A stretch of DNA of 64,000 nt, taken from NCBI GenBank assembly GCA_038380795.1, contig CM076260.1, positions 9,068,033-9,132,032 on the forward strand, given 5' to 3'. Position numbers and translations under genes: made by a program. Of the stretch, positions 11,777 to 23,609 are shown piece by piece (the stretch's first letter is position 1; each line of letters opens with the position of its first letter). The DNA is from Pyrocephalus nanus (Eukaryota > Chordata > Aves > Passeriformes > Tyrannidae). Under the pieces are notes generated by a model that saw nothing but the letters and a program-made list of their open reading frames with translations, had not been told where the DNA came from and made no database searches.

Positions 11777-14402
11777 CTGTGGAAAACTCAGTAGGTATAT
11801 TTAGAGCAATATTTTTTTTAATTGTTTGCAGAAGACATCCCAATCATATGCATTTATTCTACCCAAACTTGAAAGGATAGAAATAATTCCAGTTCAATTG
11901 AAATACTAAATACTAAAACCAATTCCTTTTTTCCTTCAGAATACATTGTTTGATCATAATATGACAAAAATGTGTTTGGGTCTCAGCACTGGCAGAGAAG
12001 ATGGGAGTGGATGGCAATTTTATTCATAAACATTCATTAGAGACAAACAGTGCATAATTTAGATTCTCTCCTGGCTTGTTGAATCTGCAGGCAGCCATGC
12101 TTTCTGTTGCATTAACATTTTGATTGAACGAGCAGGGTCAAAACCATCACTTTTCTCATCTTGGGAAGGAAAACTATTCTGAAGCCAATCATCAATCAAT
12201 GTATGTAATCAGCTTTTTAAAGTATCTTGGGCTTTACACATATCCGGCTCTCTGTTGTAATAAAATCCAAATATCAACACATTTTTCATTCAATAGTCAT
12301 AACACATATACAATAAAGTGTTAAAAGGCCAATAAGGACTTGAAATGTGTTTTACTATTAACAAGATTATTGCAATGGATTTATTTCAAAGGTTGCACCA
12401 CTTCAACTTTGTGATCTTTGGTATGATAATTAATTGGCATATAATAGTTTATGCAGTATTGTAACGAATAATATAACCTTGCTACTTTATTAATTTTCTT
12501 GAAGTTAATGGCTCTTAAAATAAATCCAATAAAGTCAAAGAAAATGTCACTAATATCAACCAAATATACTTTTCAGTATAATTTAATAGTCAATGACACT
12601 GTGTAAGCCATAAAAGCACCATGCAACTTATCTTTTAACAAGATGTTGTTTTTTCACAATACACTGAAGCTATATAATATTATGCTGGAGGCGAGTATCA
12701 GAGCAGTAAAGTTGGTTAGTGATTACATAGCAACTTTCACTCATAGTGTTTTGCCAAGTATATCCAATTTGACACACAGAAAATGAAGACACTGCAATTT
12801 AAACAACTTGACCAGGTTTACACAATTAATCAATGGCTGAGGCATTTCCAGAGGAAGAAACTCAATTTCTTATCTCTGGAGTCTCATTCCTCCAGTCCTA
12901 CCACCCTCAGTGTGTGTTACTTTTAGGATACCTGTTAGCGGAAGTTGTCTGGGACAGTGTCTGGACAAACATATCGGGATCAGATTTTTAATAAACACAG
13001 TGTCATATGTCTTGTTTTCTGAGAAGTAATGCTGAGATTTATAAGCTTTAAGCAATCATATTATCATTACCAGATTTTATTTGTTGTTAATATAGATATC
13101 AACGTAACACGATTTTGTGTCTACGTGAATGTGTGGCTAACACACAGTAAAAGAAACAACAGCAATTTTAATACCCCCAGGTGAGCACTGTATGTTAATT
13201 TCAGATTTCAGCTTCCTTGACCATTAAGATACCTCCATTAGGCCAAATCACTGCTTCCTCTGCAACATCAAACAACACCTCACAATTACAGGAACTGGTG
13301 AAAAACTAACTTATGAACTCATAGGACAAACATCAAAATGTATGTACAAGGGTAGCATATTCACTTTCACAAACCAGTGTAGCATCTAAATATCATGGAA
13401 CAGCAAATTTGTGGAGTTTCTCACAGCCCTTGCCAATGATTATAAGGTCTTTGAACCTCACATGGCATTACCTCTTCTCTTTGAACTCACATTGGAAAAT
13501 GGTTCTAAAAACTCACGTAGCATTCTGGTCTCCGCCACAGATACTGTGATTGCTGCATGGTGTGTCACTAGGTGTATCTCTCACTGTAACTGCAAATCAG
13601 AGAATTTGTTTGTGGTAATTCCTGAATCTCCTGGACTTGTTCCAGCTCCAAAGTAAAAAAATAGACACCTGATGCTTTCCCTGAAGATCTTAGATCCCCA
13701 TCTAAACATCTACCAATCTTAGCTCAAAGAAATATCATAAACATTTTAATTAAAACAACTTTAAACATGCAACAGCAAACACTAAATGTAAGATGCTACC
13801 GTATCACCCTTGTCAGGTGAATATCTGTATCCTTGGAAAGTCGACAGAGCCATTACTTGACTATTCAAGACAGTAATCAGATTTTCTGAGCATCAATCAG
13901 CAATCATGAAGTCAGGAACATTTTATCATGAAGTCAGGAATACAGAGGGTTTTCATAAGCTAATCAGCAGGCATCAAATAGACAATCAATCTAATTAGTG
14001 GCTCACATTTGCGTGGCAATCACAGCTGCCAAACCTAGACGACAAATTTCATTAGTAATGAAATCTGAGAACTATGATTTGTGAGACCTATCATTAGACT
14101 GGAATTGTGGTTATTTTAAAAGGAGAGTCATTATGGTAGTTTGGGACATTTGAGGAATTTAATTTGCATGGTGGACTTCACATTCTGGTGTTTCTTCTTT
14201 TGTTTTCAGAGTAAATCAACAACTAGGGTCACAATTTTCAAAGAGCTCATCTTTCAGGGGAGACTGCAGTTTTAAACAAAGCTAGTGTTCTACACTTAAA
14301 CACTTCTTCTTTTGTTTCTAAAATGTAACTGAACCTTTTGCAACTCCCGATTTTCAAAGAATTCTTTGAAAAGTAATAGGCCAAAACTAGTTATACCTAG
14401 AG
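11777..14402. other. AT-rich DNA without recognised genes
   Basis: Apart from a 22-base tandem duplication at 13903-13940, only short random open frames are present. No recognisable interspersed repeat was seen. Confidence 0.5.
13903..13940. repeat. 22-base-period duplication
   Basis: The word 'atcatgaagtcaggaa' occurs at 13903-13918 and again at 13925-13940, an exact 16-base duplication with a 22-base period. Confidence 0.8.
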
Positions 14403-15105
14403 TAGAATCATAAAATCCTTGAACACATCAGTCCTTAGATGATCTTCGTGGCCTCCTCTGGACTCATTCCAACAGGTTCACATGCTTCTTATGCTGGAGG
14501 ACCCAGACCTGCTGAGGTCTCATGAGAGAGGAGTAGAGGAGGAGACAGTAATCTCCCTCAATGTACTGGTCAAGCTCCTTTTTAATCAGCCCAGGACATG
14601 GTTGGCTTTCTGGGCTGTGAGTGGGCATTGCCAGATCATGTTGAGCTTGTCAGTCAACACCCCCAAGTCTTTTTCTTCAGGGCTGCTCTCAATCCATTTG
14701 CTTCCCAGCCTGTATTTATGCTTGGGATTGCCCTGACCCAGGTGCAGGACCTTGCACTTGGCTTTGTTGAACTTCATGAGGTTCGCACAATTTCATCTCT
14801 CATGCCTGTCAGGGTCTCTCTGAATGATATCTCTTTCCTCCACCATGTCAACACCACACAGCCTGGTGTCATCAGCAACCTTGCTGGGGCTGCACTGGAT
14901 CCCACTGTCCATGTAGCAGACAAAATGTTAACACAGTGCCAGTCCCAGCACTGACCAATGAGGACAACATTCATCACTGGTCTTGACTTGGATATCGACC
15001 CACTGACCACAACTCTTTGAGTGCAACCATCCATCCAATTCCTTATCCACTGAGTGGTCCATCCATCAAATCCATGTCTCTCCACTTGTGCCAAATACTT
15101 TACTG
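14403..15105 (-). mobile_element. CR1 LINE, 5'-truncated, reverse transcriptase remnant
   Basis: The minus-strand translation gives the C-terminal half of the CR1 reverse transcriptase spread over several frames. RHGFDGWTTQWIRNWMDG lies near 15085-15030. VADDTRLCG, the catalytic A-x-DD box with the two aspartates kept, lies near 14870. [15 protein letters not shown] and then [14 protein letters not shown] lie at about 14775-14680. The three parts are in different frames and an in-frame stop follows the VADD block, so the copy is dead. The 3' end is the plus-strand 'agaatcataaaatcctt' at 14403, a diverged form of the CR1 tail. A full CR1 is about 4.5 kb; this copy keeps only the last 0.7 kb, the usual outcome of incomplete target-primed insertion. 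Confidence 0.93.
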
Positions 15106-15904
15106 CAGCAAATATTTCTAAAGCTGAAAATTTAAGGCACACACATATGTGCATATTTATGCATAAATTAACCATCTACAAAGGAAAAAATAACCAACTG
15201 AATCAAAAGGAGAAAATGTTCCTGACATGCAATATGCCAGTTACTGAGAGAAAGATGAAAAAGTAAATCCATCAAGGAAATATTTTTGTGGTTTTTTTTG
15301 TTTTCTGAGGAAGCTGTACCTCCTGTCCATTAAACATGACTACTTGTTGGGTTATTTTCCTTGGCCAATTACCATGTCCAGTCTTCAACATATAAAATTA
15401 AAATACTTGCTTTTGCTTTGGAGTGAGGGGATTGACACAAGTTCTTCTTCAATCCTATTTTACTAAGAGTTTTTACTATAGCTGTATGTTACCATTCTGG
15501 TCTCTAGTCTCAACAGCTAGTATATACTGATTCCTTTAATCAAGGAGTTGGAAATGTACCGGAAATCTGAGAAATGGAAAGAAACACCTGGAATTTCAGA
15601 TTATTAATGCCCTAGATGTTGCAGCTGTGGAACGTAAAAAGTGATAGTGACATTGAGGAGGACTCTATTATGATGCTATTTATGTATTTAAGGTCTAGTA
15701 GCTCTGTATGATACAGTGTCACCTTACAGCCATATTCACACATAATTATAGAGCCTATTTTAACAGTGGTACTTCCTTTGGCATTATACTCACAGAATAA
15801 TGAAGTACTTGATATACACAGAAAAGAGAGATAAGTATTTAGGCTACTCTGTAAAATGCAGTTGAAGCATCCTTGTGAATCAGCCTTGAATACTGGATCA
15901 CTAC
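15106..15904. other. AT-rich DNA without recognised genes
   Basis: Nothing recognisable was seen between the CR1 5' break and the exon-like segment at 15905. Confidence 0.5.
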
Positions 15905-16025
15905 CTTATTTGAATGTTCACTGATTTTGACTGGAACAGTCCCAGATTTCTTGGTAGAAGTAATCCAGCTGCCACTGACTACAACCAGAATTAACCCTGC
16001 AAGGAGCACAATGCTCATCATCATC
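15905..16025 (-). other. Exon-like segment with a hydrophobic (TM-like) stretch
   Basis: The minus strand has a TTGTCTTTATTTTAG acceptor, 121 bases, and a GTAGTG donor. The frame entered after one base is open for 40 codons and ends in phase 0. It begins MMMSIVLLAGLILVVVSG, about 16 hydrophobic residues after the three methionines, followed by a polar part containing KKSGTVPVKISEHSNK. This could be a signal-anchor or transmembrane exon, or a first coding exon spliced to a 5' UTR (three consecutive ATGs). The frame stays open another 20 codons past the donor to a TAA. I do not recognise the family and no compatible neighbouring exon is certain. It may be a chance open frame or a remnant. Confidence 0.3.
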
Positions 16026-17257
16026 CTAAAATAAAGACAAAGCTCTATATACTTTAGTTTAATCACAAATTTATTGCTAACATAATAATTTTAATGCAAA
16101 AAGTCAGATTTCTGTGTTAGCCACATCCAAGCATTAAAATCAGTCCTATGTTTAGATCAAATTTGAATGGATAGAGACTGCCAGGAGGCTCCAGTGATGT
16201 GAGCTTATCCAAGCTTTCTTAGGAAAATCCAAGATGAACCTTCAATCATTAACTTCCACGTTTTCTCATCTTGTAGTTTAATCTTTTGCGGCATGAGGTT
16301 GCAATCCTAGTTTTAACACTCTTTCCATACAAATGCACAATGTTAAAAAAAATGGAAGAAATACAAAATAATAAGTAAAAGTTGCTGTAGAAGGGAATAT
16401 ATAAGCAGCTTGGATATTTTTTTTTCTTTCAAACTAAGAATCACAGTGTGAATTAGACTAAATGCCAAGAATAAAGTAACAGCTTAAAATGAACAGTTGA
16501 AATTAACAGGTGTTACAGCATATGCTACATTTAACTGCCAAGTATTTCACACCTTCATTAAAACCTTTCATGTCAAATTTAAGGCAATGTTAAAATAAAG
16601 ACGAAAAGCATAGCTTAAAAATGAATAGCTAATTGCTAAGTTTCAGAATCAGGATAAATGATGTCAGAGAAACTTTCAGTTCATTTTGTGCAGGGATGTA
16701 TTTTAACTGGGAAGACGCTCAACTAGAGTATATCACACTTGATTTTAATTCAAGTGACTTTGTGCTTAACCTTTAGAAAGTAATGTGACCTACAAAGCAT
16801 TTCAGTGGGGGAGATAATGGAACAACAATACATTCCTGTTTCATGGGGGCATGAAAAAGGCAGAACAGACCAAGAGCAGTGAAATGCACAGACTGAATGC
16901 TGAAACACCTGGAAATCTGACACTACTTTTGTATCCCAGAAATCTGGCACTGCTTTTGTTATTAGCAGCAACGGGCTTTCTACTGAATTTGCAAGGTCTC
17001 AGGAACTTGTCAGGATAATGTTGTGTTAACTTATCACAGAAAAGGTAATTTTTCTTCCAACCAAGTGGCTATGGCTAATTTTCTTTGGTTTGTTTTTTAT
17101 TATTCTTTGTTAGAATTGTATTTTCATAATATGAATAACAAGTAGTTTTTCTGTACAGAGCAAGGTATGTCTGACTCTAATAATGTAGGACTGCAAACCT
17201 GGTGTTACAGCAGAGACTTTGAGTAGTGGATAGCACGTAAAAAGGTAACAGCATAAG

Positions 17258-17288
17258 GCTTGGCACAGGCTTGGCACAAGTTTGGCAC
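17258..17288. repeat. Short tandem triplication, 11-base unit
   Basis: Units 'ggcttggcaca', 'ggcttggcaca' and the decayed 'agtttggcac' follow each other directly. Confidence 0.85.
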
Positions 17289-17623
17289 TAGAAATCCCAC
17301 TTCTATAAACAACCCACCAATTGTCAATTAAAGAAATGCAGAACTAGAGGTGGGCGACGATCATCTTAGGAATAAGAAAGAGGAATAAGGAAAATATTGC
17401 ATAGCATACAGAAAAGCCACCATATATAATAAATTCAGTTGTAACATGGAATTACGTACCAATGAAGAAAAAGCAAAGTGTAAAAGAGCTTTAGCAAATA
17501 TGTAAGACTAACAGTAAGTGCATCCTGGTTATAGAGCTAAGGACCAAGTAGGAAATGGAATGGTGATTATAAATCCAGGAAAAGAGGTAGAAACTGAAAA
17601 GTGTTTGCATAACAAGATTAACT

Positions 17624-17650
17624 TTATTATTATTATTATTATTATTATTG
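17624..17650. repeat. (ATT)n microsatellite
   Basis: About nine TTA/ATT triplets in a row. Confidence 0.9.
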
Positions 17651-20576
17651 AGACATTTTGTTATAAAAGTGTTATTTCTTTCTCTATAATAATTAGATCT
17701 AAATTAAGACTAATTCTTAGATGAGGTCATTAAGATTTCTTTTATACAACCAATGAATACTTGGCTTTATGAATAAGGAGTGTTTCCTCTTTGCCCACAG
17801 AAATGATTTTGGGCATAACAACCTCCAAGCAGAAACATAGAATCAGCTCCCTGAGACTTGTACTATTTTTGTATCCACAGCAAGAGCTATTTGAAAATTC
17901 CACGTAAGTTTTGTTCCTGGAGAAATCATCACCAACGCATTTTTAAGAAAGCATTCCCTACACAGAAATGTTTCCCCACAAATTATTGATTTGTTTGGGC
18001 TTTTTTTGTTTTGTTTTGTTTTCAGAAAATTGTGTTGTTAAAAATGTCTAAATCAATGGGCATTGCAAGCCTACATTATTTATGTCCTTTTATCTACAGC
18101 TTGGAATCCCAGTTAAAACATGTTACGGACTGATTGCCAGGGTCACTGAGCCTGGAGTTGTTTTTATTCTGAGATTAGTATTCTGAGATAGAAATGTAAA
18201 CTTCGTATTACATCATACAAATATAACTTTTCTGTTTGTTTTTTTTCCCCCAGATAAATAAGATAAATTTGTAATAGGGAATTTATTGGCATTCCAGTAA
18301 CACGTAGGAGATCAAAGCTGTATTGACAGAGGTATTGTATGAACCTACAAGAAAAACATGGCCCTCAAAAGATTATAATCTCAATTCAGGTAAAAAGACA
18401 GGATTTGGCTACTCAATACAAATGCCAAAAGCACATTGGAGAAGTGAGAATTAAGTGAGTATGAGAGCATATATCACCAGTGTCTGTTAGTTTTAAAATT
18501 TCAGAACTACAGTATTCTTTAAAATTGTGAGGTAACAAATAAATATTTGAAGTATGATTTCCTTGTCAGAAAGCTTTAAAGGAAATATTTGAATTTAGCA
18601 CATAACTAAAGAAAACAGTACAATTCATTGTATTAATTGCTTTCTGCTATATGCAGCTATGCCCAAGGACAAGTCAGGAATACAAAATCAGGTATCATCC
18701 AAAAAATAGTTAAATCAGGGAGGTTTTATTCCCACTTTGGAAGCTGCTCTAGAACTCAGTTCCTCTGATAGCTTTATGAATGCATTATGATAATATAATT
18801 TTAAAATATTTATTTTAACTAATCTTTATTTCCTTCAGATGAATACAATGGTGCTGAAGAGTGCTGTAAAGAAGAGATTGGGAATGGAATCAGTGCAAAG
18901 TATGTTAATAATTTTGGGCTTTGAAAGAAAGCAAAGTAATTTCTTTTTTCAGTTGGATGTTTCTAAAATACATTGTCCTCAGACAATGATGGGCAAACCA
19001 AGCCTGCAACACATATCTCTACTGCTAATAGAGTATTATTTTTCAATTTTTGATGAAATCATAACCTAAGTTTGAAAAGGTCATTGAGCTAATTTTTCCA
19101 TTCCCCCATCTTTCTTTTTGACTGATCTTTTAAAATAAGTATGTATTATGACACAATTTTTATGTTCTGGGTTGGGGTTTGTAATTTTCCCTTCCAATCC
19201 CTGATTTCCCCAACCTGTTGAACTGGACAATTTTGATGGAGCAAACCAACATTTGAACATAATCCAACAACAATAAAGAGACAGACCTAGAGGCACTTTT
19301 TGCATTAGTAGATTGCTGGGTGCATTTTTTAACTTGAAAAATCTGAGGTTAGAAATGCTTTCAATTTAATTTTCTCTATTTTCAATGCAAGTGGTTAACA
19401 AAAAGCAGTGATTTTCCCATCCACTGCTTTTCATCATCACCATTGCTTTTCTCTTTTTCATTCCACTTTTTCAACTTGGAAATAAAAAAAAAAAAAAAGT
19501 CAGACAGAAATTGCAATAACAAAAAACTGGACAACAATTATTAAAAATAAAATATTAATATGTATTTAAACATATAGAATATTCTACACTTTTTCTATTT
19601 CCTTTTTTTTTGTCCCAGGTGCCTTTAGAAAGCACATGGTTCAATTTATTTTTCTGTGCCTACTTGATTACAAACAAGGCATACATCACATCAACCACCT
19701 AATAAATACTACTCAACTTTTACAAGAGCACTGACAAACTGCCAGAGAGGCCCATCCATAGAGAGGCCTCTTGATAGTCAGGTTTACAAGCATTTATACC
19801 TTTGGAGATTTGAACTGCCATTGCTCATACATCACATGTGACTAAAAAAGAAGCTTAATTTCACCATTAAACCTATATCTTTTTTACTCTCAGAACTAAA
19901 TTTTTAATGAAATTATTATTGAAGGAAAGACTATTGTCTGTGTGTTCTCCCGCTGGCCTTTTCAAGAGAAAATATCCGAGCTGTGGAGACAGACAACCCT
20001 GACAAGTTTGATAGACTTCAAAATGGGAGTCTGCATGGATGAAGATATAGAAATACAAACTGGAGCCTTCTGCTAAAATCTGAACAGTCTGGTTTCTTAC
20101 TCTTTTAAACACAGCTTGGACAGAAGAGCTGACCATAATAAAACAGAACTTCAGTGCTTTACTGTCAATCTAAATTCGTCATATGGAACCTATCATTCAA
20201 ATGATATTCCTGAGAACAGCTAAACCAGAGCAGAAGGACTCTACATTTTCTAACAAATTATGCTGAGAAAGTGCAATTTTGCATTTTAATGATATTTTTT
20301 AATTATTTCAATTGTGGCTTCAGAAAAAAAAATCCTTATAAAATTAAAAAAAATTAAGTTCATGTGTTCTAGCACCATGGTTTGACTTGTAATAATCTTG
20401 GACAATCACAAAACATATTTCTCTCTGAATGCAAAACACAAAGGACAAGCATCCTCTGTGTTACAAAAATGAGTCACAGGCTACTCACAGCTGGGTAGCT
20501 TGATGCTGCCAATTTTTTTTAGGATAATTGGATTCTGGTTAGATATGGAAACATCACAATTTTTTAACCCATCTTT

Positions 20577-20682
20577 TGTGTATAAATTGTAACTTTTCCA
20601 AAATATCGGCATTTTCTATTTTGAGTTTGAATGAGTAACCTGTTTTTAGCACAGCAGGCAGACCTTGTGTTGTCAAGAGCCA
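20577..20682. repeat. Unrecognised dispersed repeat, copy A
   Basis: About 106 bases that align by eye at roughly three quarters identity, same orientation, with 23503-23609. Shared words include 'tgtgtataaatt', 'gcattttctatt', 'taacctg' and 'gcaggcagacct' (the last with two differences in the other copy). Similarity may run weakly for another 50 bases ('ctccaaggag' versus 'ctcaaggag'). I do not recognise the family. It could be an old transposon fragment or an ancient local duplication. Confidence 0.6.
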
Positions 20683-20955
20683 GAACATGTTCAGTTTAGG
20701 AAGAAGCCTTCACCATAAGGCCTCCAAGGAGCACTGGTGTTTCTGAAAGAGCTAGCAGTTCACAGCCCAATGATTTAGGATTTGTCCTTTTGAGATATCT
20801 GAAAAAATTTCTCTTTTTCAGCCTGATTCTTAAATCAGCTTAGTAAACTTTGTAGGTGGTCCCTGAGTTCCCCTAAGCTGATGCTCTATGAAAGGAGATG
20901 TGCATGTGCAACTGCTTTTTTACTCAACTGAAGATCCCATAAAGGAATTACCTGT

Positions 20956-21534
20956 TGTGCTGGTTTTGAATGGTGGCCTTGTGCTAATTTTCTTCTTTGT
21001 AGTTTGTATGGGACTATGGTTTGGATTTGTGCTGAAAACAATGCTGACAATGCAAAGATGTTTTAGTTATCACTGAGCAGTGTTTATGCAGGGTTAAGGT
21101 CTTTCATGCTCCTCAGATTACTCCACCAGGAGAAGGCTGGGGGTGCACAAAGAAGTGGGAGGGGACACAGCTGGGAGAGCTGACCCCAACTGACCCAAGG
21201 GATACCCCAAACCTTATGGCATCATGGTCAGAATAGAGAGCTCGGGGAAGAAGAAGATGGGGGTTTACCATTGTCTTCTCAAGTCACTGTGACATTATAG
21301 AGCTCAGCTTTTCTGGGGATGGCTGAACATGTACCTTCCCATGGGAAATGGTTAATTAATTCCTTGCTTTGCTTTGCTTTGCTTACACATGTGGCTTTTG
21401 CTTTGCCTATTACGTTATCTTTATCCAAGCCCATGGGTTTTCTCACTTTTACTCTTCTGACTCTCTCCCTCATCCAGCTGGGGATGTGAGTGGGTGGCTG
21501 TGGTTTAGTTGCCAGCTGGGGTTTAAACACAACA
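20956..21534 (+). mobile_element. Solo LTR of an avian endogenous retrovirus
   Basis: It begins TGTGCTGGTTTTGAATGG and ends GTTTAAACACAACA, giving the retroviral TG...CA ends. In between are words typical of a widespread bird ERV LTR: 'agtttgtatgggactatggt', 'tgagcagtgtttatgcaggg', 'gggaggggacacagctggga', 'tgaccccaactgaccc', a (TTTGC)n stretch, and 'ttatctttatccaagcccat' before 'gggttttctcacttttac'. The length of about 580 bases suits a complete LTR. The flanks are 'cctgt' on the left and 'cttgc' on the right, which could be a 5-base target duplication with two changes. No internal retroviral genes flank it, so it is a solo LTR left by recombination. The short open frames over it (plus 20888-21076, minus 21279-21596) are not genes. 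Confidence 0.85.
21363..21384. repeat. (TTTGC)n within the LTR
   Basis: About four 'ttgct' pentamers in tandem, a normal part of this LTR group. Confidence 0.85.
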
Positions 21535-22070
21535 CTTGCTAAGTGACAGAGGAATCCCAAAAATCCCACAATTGTGATATATTTTGTTGGTTCCATTTTT
21601 AATACACAGCAGAGGAAAATAGTCAGCTGCCCATGAAAAGTGGATTTCTATCTTAGTATTCAAACAGCAGCCTGGAGAGTTTTGCATCCAGCAAGGGCCA
21701 TTCATGCATTTTGTAAAAATTTAAAGGGAAATGAGTTATTTGCTCTGCCCATATTTATCTTCCATAAAGGTACACAGCTTCTGTTCCATTATTTTAGGCT
21801 TACTGTGCTAAATCCTTGTCCAGCCTCTAAAGGAGGCTGAGCAAGTTGCTGGTTCCATGCAGCACAGGCAGCTCAGTCCCAGCTACTCTCCAATATGGGT
21901 GCAGAGCTAAAATGTAGCAATGTGCATGAGCAGTGCACACTGCCAGCAGGAATTACCCTGGACTGGCAGAGGTGAAGACACCACTGCAAACAGTCCATAA
22001 TTCCCTCTAAGACCACTTGCCATGAATGCTGAGCTCTTACAGTTCTAAGATACACGTATGCTGGGGGATG

Positions 22071-22100
22071 GAATCCTGTGGAATCCTATGGAATCCTATG
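22071..22100. repeat. Three tandem 10-base units
   Basis: 'gaatcctgtg' is followed by 'gaatcctatg' twice. Confidence 0.9.
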
Positions 22101-23049
22101 CAAAGACAATCCTAGCTTAAAAGCAAATATTAAGACCCCATTTAAATCTTATTTTCCATTATCTGTCTTTTTTGGAAGTAACTTAATTCAAGAGGAAAGG
22201 TCACATGCTGGCTTACCTGTAAACTTTGCTTTATCTAAAAATCAGTCAAATTTATTAGTATAAACACATGTTCCTCTTGTCAATTTGCCCTCTCAGGGAC
22301 TGAGATGCAGGGACAAAGGAGGCAATCTTGGAAAGACTAGCATCCCTAGACAGAGGCACCTGCTTAAAAACCCCTATGTGTTGCTATATAAGCAGCTGAG
22401 GTGGCAGTTCATGTGCTTTGAATCATTTACAGCTCCTGCCTGCAGAAGCACAGCTTGACCAGAAATAGCCCTGTGAGTCCGGAAAGAAATGAGTTCATCT
22501 TCACATCTTGTGCTTTAAGCTTTGTCTTGGGGCTCACAGAAATTTCTGTGCTGTAGGTTACATGGCTGGGTACCTCTGGGATCCCTTCCCAATTTAAAAA
22601 GGCCAAGGGAGCAGCACATAAAAAATGAACTCTTCCTGGCATCTGATTCAACACATTGTTTAGTCACATGTTCCTCCATCTTCCCCCAGCACAGAGCAAG
22701 AGAAATATACAGTTGAGTAGAGTCTGTGAGTATCTTTGCCACCAGCTGGAATTTTCCTGTTTCCTGCAATGCCGGTTTTGCCTGTCCACCAGCTCCATCA
22801 GAAAATGCCTTAGAAATATACTGACTTCTATAACTGTATTATTATTTTATCTTCATTCTCTTTCTGATTTTAATGGGTGCTACATCAACACTGCCTTTTG
22901 TGTCTACTGATCACATCATTGATACTCGGTGATTGGTATTTTCACAGTCAAATGCTTTGGTGAAAGATCCAACACTATACATGGAAGGCCTTAAGTTGAA
23001 GGTCATCACCCATGTGGAATGCCAGATGTGGTAAATTTCAGAGGTGTTG

Positions 23050-23089
23050 CATACATACATATGTATGTGTGTGTGTGTGTGTGTATGTA
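23050..23089. repeat. (CATA)/(TG)n microsatellite
   Basis: A short CATA array runs into about nine TG repeats and ends in TATG. Confidence 0.9.
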
Positions 23090-23502
23090 AATCATATTTA
23101 CACACATTCAGTATTCAGTTTTGGCCATTGCTGGAGACAGGATACTGGACTATAAAAGCCTCTACTGGATTGGTTTGACTGAGTGAAACATGTTTTATTC
23201 ATTTGTAGACAGAAAATGTAAAAATATCAAATTACTGCTTTTCAACTCTTGTTTTTTAATTATGTACTTCCAATTTGTGCTGCTGGCCCTTGTGCAAAGG
23301 ACAAAGTAGTATCTTCTTTGAGAAAGGCATCTTGGTAGAGTTTCAGCACTGAAAAATTTTTCACAGATGAGTCACAATTGTGTGGGTTTCTATTGCCCTT
23401 CCAAAAACTGGAAGATGAAGAAATGTCATTATATGCTACATCTCTTAGACAAAAGAAAAGCAGAGCTGTTTGTGTTTTTTTTCCTGTTTCTCCAGCAGTT
23501 TC

Positions 23503-23609
23503 TGTGTATAAATTATACATTTTCCTAAATATCTGCATTTTCTATTTCAGGTTTGAGCTGATAACCTGTGTTTTTGCGCAGTAGGCAAACCTCATGCTGT
23601 CACGAGCAG
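23503..23609. repeat. Unrecognised dispersed repeat, copy B
   Basis: Partner of 20577-20682 in the same orientation. It reads 'tgtgtataaattatac', then 'gcattttctatttcag', 'gataacctgtgtttttgc' and 'gtaggcaaacctcatg'. It continues into a GC-richer stretch (to about 24080) that carries a 141-codon minus-strand open frame with no recognisable domain. That stretch may be part of the same old element. Confidence 0.6.

Larger units (their letters stand above)
16026..20576. other. AT-rich DNA without recognised genes
   Basis: It contains the 17258-17288 triplication, an (ATT)n run at 17624-17650 and a weak plus-strand exon-like piece at 18308-18389 (listed under rejected). Otherwise only short open frames and A/T runs are present. 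Confidence 0.5.
21535..23502. other. No recognised gene; moderate GC
   Basis: It holds a 10-base triplication at 22071-22100 and a (TG)n microsatellite near 23050-23089. No repeat family or splice-bounded open frame was recognised. Confidence 0.45.

Noticed and set aside
14482..14954. Plus-strand frames of 84 and 118 codons
   Set aside because: They are the antisense of the CR1 reverse transcriptase remnant.
18308..18389. Plus-strand exon-like piece between TAG and GTAAAA, peptide beginning EIKAVLTEVLYEP
   Set aside because: The acceptor lacks a pyrimidine tract; the strong tract upstream leads into stops in all frames. Such cases are expected by chance.
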